Of a stretch of DNA of 64,000 bases, positions 32,531 through 40,264 are shown one piece after another. A program made the translations under genes and the position numbers. The stretch is from NCBI RefSeq assembly GCF_003574315.2, contig NZ_AP025739.1:2170001-2234000 (forward strand), written 5' to 3'. The notes under the pieces were generated by a model. The model did not search any database. It saw nothing but the letters and a program-made list of their open reading frames with translations, and was not told the origin of the DNA. Source of the DNA: Capsulimonas corticalis (GTDB lineage: Bacteria; Armatimonadota; Armatimonadia; Armatimonadales; Capsulimonadaceae). Each line of letters begins with the position of its first letter. Position 1 is the stretch's first letter.

Positions 32531-32851
32531 ATGAACAATTATGACGAAAACGTGTCGTTCTTTGGCGACGAAGTGCGGGAAGAGTGGCCGGAATGCCCTG
32601 GCTGCCGGTCCGTCATGCAGCCGCTCGCCACGTACGAACTGCCCAGCGCCAGCGAGTTTCCCGCCGTCGAAGCCGAGCTCTGGGAAATCCTGCTCTGGGG
32701 CTGGATGATCATCGTCGCCAATTTCCTGGTCGGCCTTCTCACCTACGGCGGACGCAAAGCGCTGCTGGCGAAGCTCAAACACGACATCCTGCCGCGCTTC
32801 CCCCACAGCCTCGTCTGCCCCCGCTGCCTCAAAGTCGAGCGCCGGCCCTAA
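32531..32851 (+). CDS. Small zinc-ribbon-like membrane protein
   Basis: A 106-residue protein with CPGC at about 22-25 and CPRC near the C-terminus, flanking one TM helix (about 51-70, EILLWGWMIIVANFLVGLL). The two Cys pairs could form one split zinc ribbon on the cytoplasmic face, though the intervening helix makes this uncertain. GAGG lies ahead of the ATG. It converges with the alpha/beta hydrolase gene, eight bases apart. No family is recognised. Confidence 0.5.
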   Translation: MNNYDENVSFFGDEVREEWPECPGCRSVMQPLATYELPSASEFPAVEAELWEILLWGWMIIVANFLVGLLTYGGRKALLAKLKHDILPRFPHSLVCPRCLKVERRP

Positions 32852-32859
32852 TCGGGTCG

Positions 32860-33753
32860 CTACGGCAGCTTCTTGAGCCAGTCGATGGCGGCGGGGATGC
32901 CGTCGGTCATCATGGAGTCGTTGTGGCCGCCTTTGTGGACTCGCATGAAGGTGACGTGGGTGTTGGTCTTGCGGACGGCTTTGACGAAGGGGAGAATGTC
33001 GGCGGTGGTGACATTGGTGTCGTCGTCGGCGTGGAAGAGAAAGAGCGGGCAGCGCAGTTTGGCGACGCGGGTGAGCGGGGAGCTGTGGCTGAAGAATGTG
33101 GCGATGTCGGGAACGAGCGGGCGGAGCAGGGGAGTCGCCTTGGCCTGGCGTCTTGGGACATCGCAAACTGGCGCGTAGGCGATGCAGGCTTTGATGCGCG
33201 GGTCGGTCTCCGCCGCCAGCAGAGCGAGCGTGCCGGCGGAGCTGTGGCCGGCGACATAGATCTTGTCCGGGCTGACTTGCGGCAGGTTCTTGCGGATGTA
33301 ATCGATCGCCGCGAAGGTGTCGGTGACGCCGGCGTGCGCCTTGCGGAACGCGGTCAGGCCCGCCAGAACATCGTCATCCGAGGGCTGCTCCACGACCGGG
33401 CCATCAATGGAGTACGCCACCACGGCAAATCCCTCGCGCACATACGGCATCTCCTCCGCCCGGTCTTCGTCGCTCAGATCCTTGCCGTAGATCAGTGGAG
33501 TGCCGGCGGGCGCGATCACCACGCACGGGAGGTTGTCGCCGGCGTTCGCCGGCAGATACACCCACAGAGTCGTCTCCGAATCCACCGATGTCGTCTGCGT
33601 TGTCTCGTAAAACTGCACGCCCGGCTCCAACTCTTTCGGGGAGTCGCTGTCCTGAGCGCGTCCCGGTAGGGCCGGAGACATCAGTACTCCAAGACAAAAT
33701 AGGAATGCGGCGTAGCGAAGAAGGCTGCGTACAGTGGAGACTCTTGCTTTCAT
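32860..33753 (-). CDS. Secreted alpha/beta hydrolase (dienelactone hydrolase / prolyl oligopeptidase-like)
   Basis: A 297-residue exported serine hydrolase. The signal peptide MKARVSTVRSLLRYAAFLFCLGVLMSPALPGRAQ fixes the start; the frame extends far upstream but is non-conserved there. The catalytic triad is visible as Ser in YVAGHSSAGTLAL, Asp in FLFHADDDTNV and His in VHKGGHNDSM, in family order. A likely role is cleaving esters or short peptides outside the cytoplasm; the substrate is not predictable. It is transcribed alone on the minus strand. Confidence 0.85.
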   Translation of the reverse strand: MKARVSTVRSLLRYAAFLFCLGVLMSPALPGRAQDSDSPKELEPGVQFYETTQTTSVDSETTLWVYLPANAGDNLPCVVIAPAGTPLIYGKDLSDEDRAEEMPYVREGFAVVAYSIDGPVVEQPSDDDVLAGLTAFRKAHAGVTDTFAAIDYIRKNLPQVSPDKIYVAGHSSAGTLALLAAETDPRIKACIAYAPVCDVPRRQAKATPLLRPLVPDIATFFSHSSPLTRVAKLRCPLFLFHADDDTNVTTADILPFVKAVRKTNTHVTFMRVHKGGHNDSMMTDGIPAAIDWLKKLP

Positions 33754-33800
33754 ATGGATATTATACCGTAGGAACAAGGCTGACGTACGTTGAGATTCGA

Positions 33801-34478
33801 TCAGACGCTGTCGCCGGTCCTTGGCGGCGGCGGCCAGACACTGGGATCCGGGGCCGCCTGGGGCGCCCCGTCTTTTCGATGGATCGACGCGATCGCCCCT
33901 TGCTCGTAAAGCCAGAGCAGCATTGCTTCCGATTCGATCATCGCTCCGCGCAGCGCCATATCCGCGCCGGAGAGCCCGAAACTCGTGATGGCCCATGAGC
34001 CGCAGCTCGCAAAGCCGACCAGCAGCAGCTCCCGCCATCCAAAGATGGCGCCGGCGAACCATGCGGCGAATGTGGCTGAGATGGAAAGACACCCAGAAGC
34101 CATGTTGAGATTTTGCTGGGCCGTGACAAACGCCAGCAGCGCGGCGGGAATCCCCAGCGCGAGCCGGCCATCGTGAGAAACGATGGCGGCAATCGCGAAC
34201 GCGGCGGCGATCCATGCGCCCGAATAAAGCGCGATCATCTGGATAATTTTGTTCGGTCCGGAGAGAATCGCCCTCGGAACACTGGGGCGATATCGCGTCC
34301 AAACGAGCGCATCGCCCTGGCGGCATGCGCTTGCGAATTCCTCGAACGTGGCGTATGGGAAATCCGGGATCTCGGACACCGCGCGCAGTGTCGCCGGCGG
34401 CGCCTGGCGGGGTGGAAGCTCCGATCTGTTGCTGGGTCCGTCCGAATTTTCCACGTGCGCCTCGCTTTCTTCTAGCAA
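33801..34478 (-). CDS. Multi-pass membrane protein of unknown function
   Basis: About 225 residues with a hydrophilic N-terminus (to about 70), then four or five hydrophobic helices (IIQMIALYSGAWIAAAFAIA, LALGIPAALLAFVTAQ, ISATFAAWFAGAIFGW, LLLVGFASCGSWAITSF), and a Pro-rich tail. The start is uncertain because no ATG exists near the conserved part: a TTG at 34478 follows GGGAGA at a good distance, and a GTG at 34454 follows GAGG. It is divergent from the csaA-like gene. No family is recognised. Confidence 0.5.
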   Translation of the reverse strand: MLEESEAHVENSDGPSNRSELPPRQAPPATLRAVSEIPDFPYATFEEFASACRQGDALVWTRYRPSVPRAILSGPNKIIQMIALYSGAWIAAAFAIAAIVSHDGRLALGIPAALLAFVTAQQNLNMASGCLSISATFAAWFAGAIFGWRELLLVGFASCGSWAITSFGLSGADMALRGAMIESEAMLLWLYEQGAIASIHRKDGAPQAAPDPSVWPPPPRTGDSV

Positions 34479-34535
34479 AACCACTCTCCCAATCGATATC
34501 GATCCTATGATAACATACCCTCGGGAGAAACGAAC

Positions 34536-34904
34536 ATGACGGAAATGCAAGACGCCGAATTGGAAGCGCCGGCGATGACGCCATTTGACGCCTTTGGCGT
34601 GCTGGACATGCGCGTGGGTCGCATTGTCAAAGCCGAGCCCAATGTGAAGGCGGTGAAGCCGGCGTATAAACTCTGGATCGACTTCGGAGCGCTGGGCGTC
34701 AAGACATCGAGCGCGCAATTAGCGGCGCTGTATCGGTCCGAGGATTTGGAAGGGCGGCTCATCGTCGCCGCCGTCAATTTGGGCGACCGCCGCATCGCCG
34801 GCTTCAAGTCCGAAGTGCTGGTGCTCGGCGCGCCCGACGACGAAGGCCGCGTCGTCCTGCTGGCGCTGGACCGCGACGTTCCGATCGGCGGCCGGATCTT
34901 TTGA
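34536..34904 (+). CDS. csaA: CsaA-like tRNA-binding-domain protein
   Basis: A 122-residue protein made of one tRNA-binding OB-fold of the CsaA/EMAP II type: FGVLDMRVGRIVKAEPNVKA, YKLWIDFGALGVKTSSAQL, GRLIVAAVNLGDRRIAGFKS and ALDRDVPIGGRIF. CsaA acts as a dimeric export-related chaperone in Bacillus; related proteins bind tRNA. GGGAGA precedes the ATG. It is transcribed alone, with a hairpin after it. Confidence 0.88.
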   Translation: MTEMQDAELEAPAMTPFDAFGVLDMRVGRIVKAEPNVKAVKPAYKLWIDFGALGVKTSSAQLAALYRSEDLEGRLIVAAVNLGDRRIAGFKSEVLVLGAPDDEGRVVLLALDRDVPIGGRIF

Positions 34905-34911
34905 CTAAGAA

Positions 34912-34950
34912 GCCCCGGCGCCCCTAACGGCCGCCGGGGCGTTTGCGTTC
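34912..34950 (+). terminator. Hairpin terminator after csaA
   Basis: A 9-bp perfect stem GCCCCGGCG / CGCCGGGGC (34912-34920 with 34932-34940), 11-base loop, then a loosely T-rich tail (GTTTGCGTTCT). It lies between convergent genes and may serve both. Confidence 0.55.
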
Positions 34951-35906
34951 TACGGAATCAGCGCGATCTTTCCGTGCGCGCCATCCTGCATCACCGCTTC
35001 GTGGGCGCGGGCTGCTTCGGCGAGGGGGATTTCCTGGCCGATGATGGGATTGAGCCCGCCGTTCTTCAGGCCCTCGCCGATTTCCGCGTGCATCGCCCGC
35101 AGATCGTCCGTGGTGGCGTTCATCAGGGTGACGCCGCGAATGTCCGTTTCTTTGGGCATGGTGCTGCGTGGATTGATCTCGACGCCGCCCCGGCTGCCCA
35201 CCACCGCCACGCGACCGTACTTCGCGAGCAGTTCCAGATCGTGCGGCAGGTTGACGTTCGCCAGCATCTCCAGGATCAGATCGACGCCTTTGCCGTCGGT
35301 CTCCGCCTTGATCTTGTCCAAATAATCCGGGTCTTTGTGATTGAACGCCTGATGCGCGCCTTCGTCGCGGATCATCGCCAGGCCCTTCTCGGTCCCGGCG
35401 GTGCCGAAGACGGTGAGGCCGGCGGCTCGGGCAAGCTGTACGGCCGCCGTGCCGACGCCGCCGCTGGCGCCGTGGATTAAGACGGTTTCGCCCGCCTGCG
35501 CCTTGCCCCGGTGGAACAGCGCCCGGTGCGCCGTTCCGTAGGGGACTCCGATGGCGGCGCCCTGCGAGAAGGTCAGCGTTTCGAGTAAGGGAAATGTCTT
35601 TGCGTGGTCGGCGAGGACGAGTTCGGCGTAGGTCCCCGGCGCGCCAATGACATAGACGCGCTGCCCGGGCGTAAACTCCGTGACGCCTTCGCCGACGGAT
35701 TCCACCATGCCGGCGGCGTCGACGCCCAGAATATTGGGCAGCGGGACCGGGCCGTAGATGCCGGCGCGGATATAAGTTTCAAACGGATTGACGCCGATGG
35801 CGCGCGTTCGGATCAATACTTGCCCCGGTCCGGGCGTCGGGTCGGGAGCGTCTTCGTATTTGAGAACCTCGGGGCCGCCGTAATCGTAAAATCGGATCGC
35901 TTTCAT
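34950..35906 (-). CDS. NADPH:quinone reductase-like zinc-independent oxidoreductase
   Basis: A 318-residue medium-chain dehydrogenase/reductase of the quinone oxidoreductase branch. The N-terminal GroES-like domain starts MKAIRFYDYGGPEVLKYED with VNPFETYIRAGIYGP, and the Rossmann domain has VLIHGASGGVGTAAVQLARAAG for NADPH. The structural-zinc Cys cluster is absent, as expected for this branch. It probably reduces quinones or enals in the cytoplasm. Its ATG overlaps the stop of the Nei-like gene upstream (35903-35906, four bases), so the two are coupled. Confidence 0.9.
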   Translation of the reverse strand: MKAIRFYDYGGPEVLKYEDAPDPTPGPGQVLIRTRAIGVNPFETYIRAGIYGPVPLPNILGVDAAGMVESVGEGVTEFTPGQRVYVIGAPGTYAELVLADHAKTFPLLETLTFSQGAAIGVPYGTAHRALFHRGKAQAGETVLIHGASGGVGTAAVQLARAAGLTVFGTAGTEKGLAMIRDEGAHQAFNHKDPDYLDKIKAETDGKGVDLILEMLANVNLPHDLELLAKYGRVAVVGSRGGVEINPRSTMPKETDIRGVTLMNATTDDLRAMHAEIGEGLKNGGLNPIIGQEIPLAEAARAHEAVMQDGAHGKIALIP

Positions 35907-36835
35907 CGTTGATGTGTCTCCTCATTGTCTTCAATCGCGGACGCCGCGCCTGTGTTCCCGGAGAACGGCGCGACGTTCTGGCATTGCGGACAATAATAGG
36001 TGGAGCGCCCGTCGAGTCCCTGGCGCCGCATCAAGATCGTCGTCCCGCACTGACGGCATGGCTCGCCGCTGCGTCCATACACCCAGAGGCGCTGGCTTTG
36101 ATCGAGGCCGAAGCGGGTGCGCCGCGCCCCATTCGTCTCATTCGCCCGCATCAATTTGTGACTTACGGCGATCACGGCGTCCAATTGTTCGTCGGGCAGA
36201 TCCTTGAGCGGCGCGAACGGCGAAAGCCGCTGCAGGAACATTACCTCGGATTTGTAGACATTTCCCACTCCCGCCATCGCGCGCTGGTTCATCAGCGCGA
36301 CTCCCAGAGGAACGTCGGCGTGACGGCGCAGGCGCGCTCTGGCTTCGCTCGGATCGAACGCCTCCGTCATGGCGTCCGGCCCCAGCGCCGCGAGCTGCGG
36401 ATGCCGCGCCGTCTCCCGCCCGGACAGCAGCTCCACGACCGGAGCGCTGAAGCACGGCGCCACGAAATCTTCCGTCGCCACCACGACCTTGGCGTAATGC
36501 GCGGGCTTGCGCCACGCCTCGCCCGGCCGGTAGATATGCCACGACCCCGTCATGCGGAGATGGGTATGCAGCACGAGGTCGCTTCGAAGCAAATCGAGCT
36601 TGAGAGCTTCGGGGACCGGCAGCGGCTCGGAGCCCATGTCCTGAGGATCGCGAAAGACGATCAGGAGATGCTTGCCGCGCGCCTCGACGGCGTGAATTGT
36701 CCGTCCGGGAATGGGTTGACGCGCCGCGACGCCGGCGACGAGCTCGACGGAGCTGTCGAAGCGAGTGACGGTCTTGTTCAACAGGGCGCGGCGCAGAACG
36801 GTCGCCGCGCGAAAAAGTGTGTCGCCTTCAGGCAT
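35903..36835 (-). CDS. Fpg/Nei-family DNA glycosylase (endonuclease VIII-like)
   Basis: A 310-residue base-excision repair enzyme that removes oxidised bases and nicks the strand. It begins MPEGDTLFRAATVLRRAL, with Pro2 as nucleophile after Met removal and Glu3 as catalytic acid. RGKHLLIVF, the H2TH segment AGVGNVYKSEVMF, and a C-terminal zinc finger (PCRQCGTTILMRRQG ... YYCPQCQ) complete the family. The MPEGDT start is typical of Nei rather than Fpg (MPELPE). The frame extends 71 codons upstream into non-conserved sequence. It is coupled to the quinone reductase by an ATGA overlap. Confidence 0.92.
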   Translation of the reverse strand: MPEGDTLFRAATVLRRALLNKTVTRFDSSVELVAGVAARQPIPGRTIHAVEARGKHLLIVFRDPQDMGSEPLPVPEALKLDLLRSDLVLHTHLRMTGSWHIYRPGEAWRKPAHYAKVVVATEDFVAPCFSAPVVELLSGRETARHPQLAALGPDAMTEAFDPSEARARLRRHADVPLGVALMNQRAMAGVGNVYKSEVMFLQRLSPFAPLKDLPDEQLDAVIAVSHKLMRANETNGARRTRFGLDQSQRLWVYGRSGEPCRQCGTTILMRRQGLDGRSTYYCPQCQNVAPFSGNTGAASAIEDNEETHQR

Positions 36836-37070
36836 AAGTACCGATACGGTTCCCGTTCGGCGAACGGTTTCAAACGTGAACGTTTGCGATTGTCGCGTTA
36901 CGTGAGATTTTCCATATTCTCCGCGCCGGAACGCGCCCGGCAAGGGGATGAGGGAGAAAAAATATGATATGATAACAGTCGAGCATCTGATTTTCGGCGC
37001 GATGTGCAAGGAACGCCGGAGTGGACAGATGCTCCCTCTGACAACCATCGCTCTCAGTCCTGGAGGACAT

Positions 37071-40000
37071 ATGTCGAAATCAAGACTTGCACTTTTGCTG
37101 GCGACGCTTGCCGTCGCCGCCCCCTCCTCGCCCGTCCATGCCGACGGCGCGGGACCTTCGCTTTATTCCATCACGGACCTTGGCGCCTTCTCCGCAAACA
37201 CGGTGAGCGTCGGCCTCGGTTTAAACTCGTCCGGCCAGGTCGCCGGTTATTCCCTCCAGCAGGGAGGATATCCGGTCGTCAAGCATTCCACGTTCTGGAG
37301 CCACGGCTCAGCCATTCTGCTTCCGACACTGGCGGGCCCCAGCGTCACCGGGTCGGAACTCGAGAGCGCCAACGCCGTCAGCAGTAGCGGCTGGGTCGTT
37401 GGCAGATCGGTAACCTCCAACGGCTCCCTGCACGCCTATCTCTGGACCTCGGCGAACGGCATTCAGGATCTTGGAGTCTTTCCGCAAGGGCGGTCGAGCA
37501 GCGCTTCCGGAATCAACGCCAGCGGCGCCGTCGTCGGCAGCGCGGATATTTACGGTCTGGACCACGCGTTTCTCTGGATCTCGGGCAACGGCTTGCAGGA
37601 CCTGGGCACATTTGGCGGCCAGTCCAGCTACGCCGCCGCGATCAACGCGACCAACCAGGTGGTCGGCGTCGCCGATACCTCCAACCAATATCAGCACGCC
37701 TTTTTGTGGAGCAGCGCTCACGGGCTTCAGGACCTGGGCGTGGAGCCGGGCGACTATGTCAGCTCCGCGTCGGCGATCAACGACTCCGGCGCGGTCGTCG
37801 GCAGCTCCGGGAGCGGCCAGTGGTGGCACGCCTTCCTGTGGGACTCCGCGCACGGCATGCAGGACCTGGGAACTCTGGGCGGCACATTCACCTTTGGATA
37901 TGGCGTCAACGCGAGCGGCCAGGCCGTCGGCTCCTCGCTGCCCGCCGGCAATATCGGCGCCTACAATGCGTTTGTGTGGGACGCCGCCCATGGCATGCGC
38001 GACCTCAACACGCTCATTCCGCCTTCGGAGTGGCATCTGACGCAGGCGAACGCGATCAACGCCAGTGGACAGATCACCGGCGTCGGAAGCATCAACGGAG
38101 CCACGCACGCCTTTCTGCTCACCCCTGCGCCGCCTCTCTCGCTGACGCTGACGCCCTCGACGGTGGTCAACGGCGCCAGCTCCACCGCCACGGTTTCGCT
38201 CAACGCCTACGCGACCACGGGGCCAAACCCCTTCGACGGCGGGGCAATCGAACCGGGCGTGTTCGTGCAGGTCGCCAGCAGTAAACCCGCCGCCATTCTC
38301 AGCGGCAATGTCTTCCTTGCCCCCGACGGCAAGACGTATGTTTACATTCCGCAGGGACAGTGGCAGGCGACCTTCACGATCTATACCAGCGTTGTCACGG
38401 CGAACACCACCGCGACGATCACGGCGTCATTCCCCGGAGGCTCGCGCACCGCGAATCTGACCATTACTCCGACGCCGATCCAATCGCTGACGCTCAGCCC
38501 GGCCTCGATTGTGAATGGCGGCCAATCGACGGGAACGGTCACACTGGTGGCGCCGGCGTACATTGGCCTCGATCCCAACGGCAATGTGCAGCCAGGCGCG
38601 TTTGTGAAATTGACGACTTCCAGCCCGGTGGCGAGCTTTGGCGGCGGCGCGTTTACTCTCGGGCCAAACCTCGCTTATGTCTATATCCCGCAGGGAAGCA
38701 CACAGGCGACGTTCACCGTTAATACGGGATATGCGGCGGCTTCGACGACCGCGAAGATCACGGCGGCGTTCGGGTCCTCATCGATGAGCGTAAATCTGGC
38801 CATCGCGTCCACGCTCGTGCAGTCGGTCACGCTCAGCCCGGCCTCCGTCGTGAACGGCGGCTCCTCGACCGGAACGGTGACACTCGCCTCTCCGGCGTTT
38901 CTGGGACCTGACCCCAATGGCGACATCGGTCCGGGCGTTTTCGTGAAGCTGACGACCTCCAGCCCGGCTGCGAGCTTTGGCGGCGGCGCGTTCACTCTTG
39001 GGCAAAATCGCAGCTACGTCTATATCCCGCAGGGAAGCACGCAGGCGACATTCACCGTCAACGCCGGGCTTGTGGCCGCATCGACGACCGCGAAGATCAC
39101 CGCGGCGAACGGCGCATCGGCCAAGACCGCGAACCTGACGATTACGCCGACGCTGGTACAGTCGATCGTGCTCAGTCCGACCTCGGTCCTCAATGGCGGT
39201 CAGGCGAACGCCACCATCACACTGGCGACGCCCGCGTTTCTGGGACCAGACCTGGGCGGCAATATCGGTTCGGGCGTTTTTGTAAAGCTCACCAGCGCCG
39301 CTTCCGCCGCGACATTCGGCGGCAATGTGATCAACAATCCCGGCGGAGCCTCCTACGTCTACATCCCGCAGGGGCAAACCCAGGCGACATTTACCATCAA
39401 TGCCGGCTGGGTTCCGGCGGCCAAGGCGGCGACCATCACGGCGTCTCTCAACACATCCTCGAAATCCGCGACGCTGACGATCAATCCGACGCTGGTGCAA
39501 TCGGTCGTCGTCAGCCCGACATCGGTCGTGAACGGCGACCAGTCCATGGGAACCGTAACACTGGCGATGCCCGCGTTTATGGGGCCCGATCTCGGCGGCA
39601 TTGTCGGCCCAGGCGTCTTTGTGAAGCTGACGACTTCCGCTTCCGCCGCGACATTTGGCGGCGGCGCATTCGCCCAGGGACCGAACAGCGCCTATGTCTA
39701 TATTCCGCAGGGAAGCACGCAGGCGACGTTCACCGTCAACGCCGGGTTTGTGGCCGCGTCAACTACGGCGACTATCTCCGCATCTCTGAGTAATTCCGTG
39801 AAGACGGCGAGTCTGAAGATCACGCCGACGCTCGTGCAGTCCATTGTACTGAGCCCGACGACAATCGCCGGCGGCGCTCAGACGAGCGCCACCGTGACAC
39901 TGGCCTCGCCGGCGTTCATCGGCGCCGATCTAGACGGTAATCTCAATCCCGGCGTGTACGTGAAGCTCGACAGCTCCAATATGGCGGCCTCCTTCGGCGG

Positions 40001-40169
40001 CAATGCGTTCGTCGCCTCCAACGGCAACGCCTATGTCTATATTCCGCAGGGAAGTACGCAGGCGACATTCCTCGTCGGGGCCTCCCCCGTGCCCGCCAAG
40101 ACCACGTCCGCCATCACGGCGTCGCTCAACGGCGCCGCCCACAGCGCGACCTTGACGATCACCCCGTAG
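37071..40169 (+). CDS. Secreted HAF-repeat and six-fold Ig-like repeat protein
   Basis: A 1032-residue exported protein starting MSKSRLALLLATLAVAAPSSPVHADG; GGAGG at 37062-37066 confirms ATG 37071. Residues about 30-360 carry HAF-type extracellular repeats (DLGxF...INASGAVVG...HAFLW), likely a beta propeller. Then come six tandem Ig-like repeats of about 108 residues, each opening SLTLSPASIVNGGQS-like, passing PGAFVKLTTSS, and closing YVYIPQGSTQATFTVN. No C-terminal sorting motif or TM is seen. The role is unknown, perhaps adhesion or surface-layer display. It ends in a strong terminator. Confidence 0.78.
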   Translation: MSKSRLALLLATLAVAAPSSPVHADGAGPSLYSITDLGAFSANTVSVGLGLNSSGQVAGYSLQQGGYPVVKHSTFWSHGSAILLPTLAGPSVTGSELESANAVSSSGWVVGRSVTSNGSLHAYLWTSANGIQDLGVFPQGRSSSASGINASGAVVGSADIYGLDHAFLWISGNGLQDLGTFGGQSSYAAAINATNQVVGVADTSNQYQHAFLWSSAHGLQDLGVEPGDYVSSASAINDSGAVVGSSGSGQWWHAFLWDSAHGMQDLGTLGGTFTFGYGVNASGQAVGSSLPAGNIGAYNAFVWDAAHGMRDLNTLIPPSEWHLTQANAINASGQITGVGSINGATHAFLLTPAPPLSLTLTPSTVVNGASSTATVSLNAYATTGPNPFDGGAIEPGVFVQVASSKPAAILSGNVFLAPDGKTYVYIPQGQWQATFTIYTSVVTANTTATITASFPGGSRTANLTITPTPIQSLTLSPASIVNGGQSTGTVTLVAPAYIGLDPNGNVQPGAFVKLTTSSPVASFGGGAFTLGPNLAYVYIPQGSTQATFTVNTGYAAASTTAKITAAFGSSSMSVNLAIASTLVQSVTLSPASVVNGGSSTGTVTLASPAFLGPDPNGDIGPGVFVKLTTSSPAASFGGGAFTLGQNRSYVYIPQGSTQATFTVNAGLVAASTTAKITAANGASAKTANLTITPTLVQSIVLSPTSVLNGGQANATITLATPAFLGPDLGGNIGSGVFVKLTSAASAATFGGNVINNPGGASYVYIPQGQTQATFTINAGWVPAAKAATITASLNTSSKSATLTINPTLVQSVVVSPTSVVNGDQSMGTVTLAMPAFMGPDLGGIVGPGVFVKLTTSASAATFGGGAFAQGPNSAYVYIPQGSTQATFTVNAGFVAASTTATISASLSNSVKTASLKITPTLVQSIVLSPTTIAGGAQTSATVTLASPAFIGADLDGNLNPGVYVKLDSSNMAASFGGNAFVASNGNAYVYIPQGSTQATFLVGASPVPAKTTSAITASLNGAAHSATLTITP

Positions 40170-40195
40170 CCTCCGTGTTCTTTGGGGACTCAATT

Positions 40196-40236
40196 AAAAA
40201 AACGCCGTCCAGCACGATTGCTGGACGGCGTTTTTT
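40196..40236. terminator. Strong bidirectional rho-independent terminator
   Basis: A perfect 11-bp stem CGCCGTCCAGC / GCTGGACGGCG (40203-40213 with 40220-40230), 6-base loop, flanked by A7 on the left and T6 on the right. It terminates both the HAF/Ig gene and the tubulin-like operon converging from the right. Confidence 0.93.
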
Positions 40237-40264
40237 ATCAACCATATTGCGATTCTCGTGATCT

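Noticed and set aside
32486-33166. Minus-strand frame continuing upstream of the SMI1-like gene and through the zinc-ribbon gene
   Set aside because: Out of frame with both neighbours, Arg/Pro/His-rich, and without any conserved segment.
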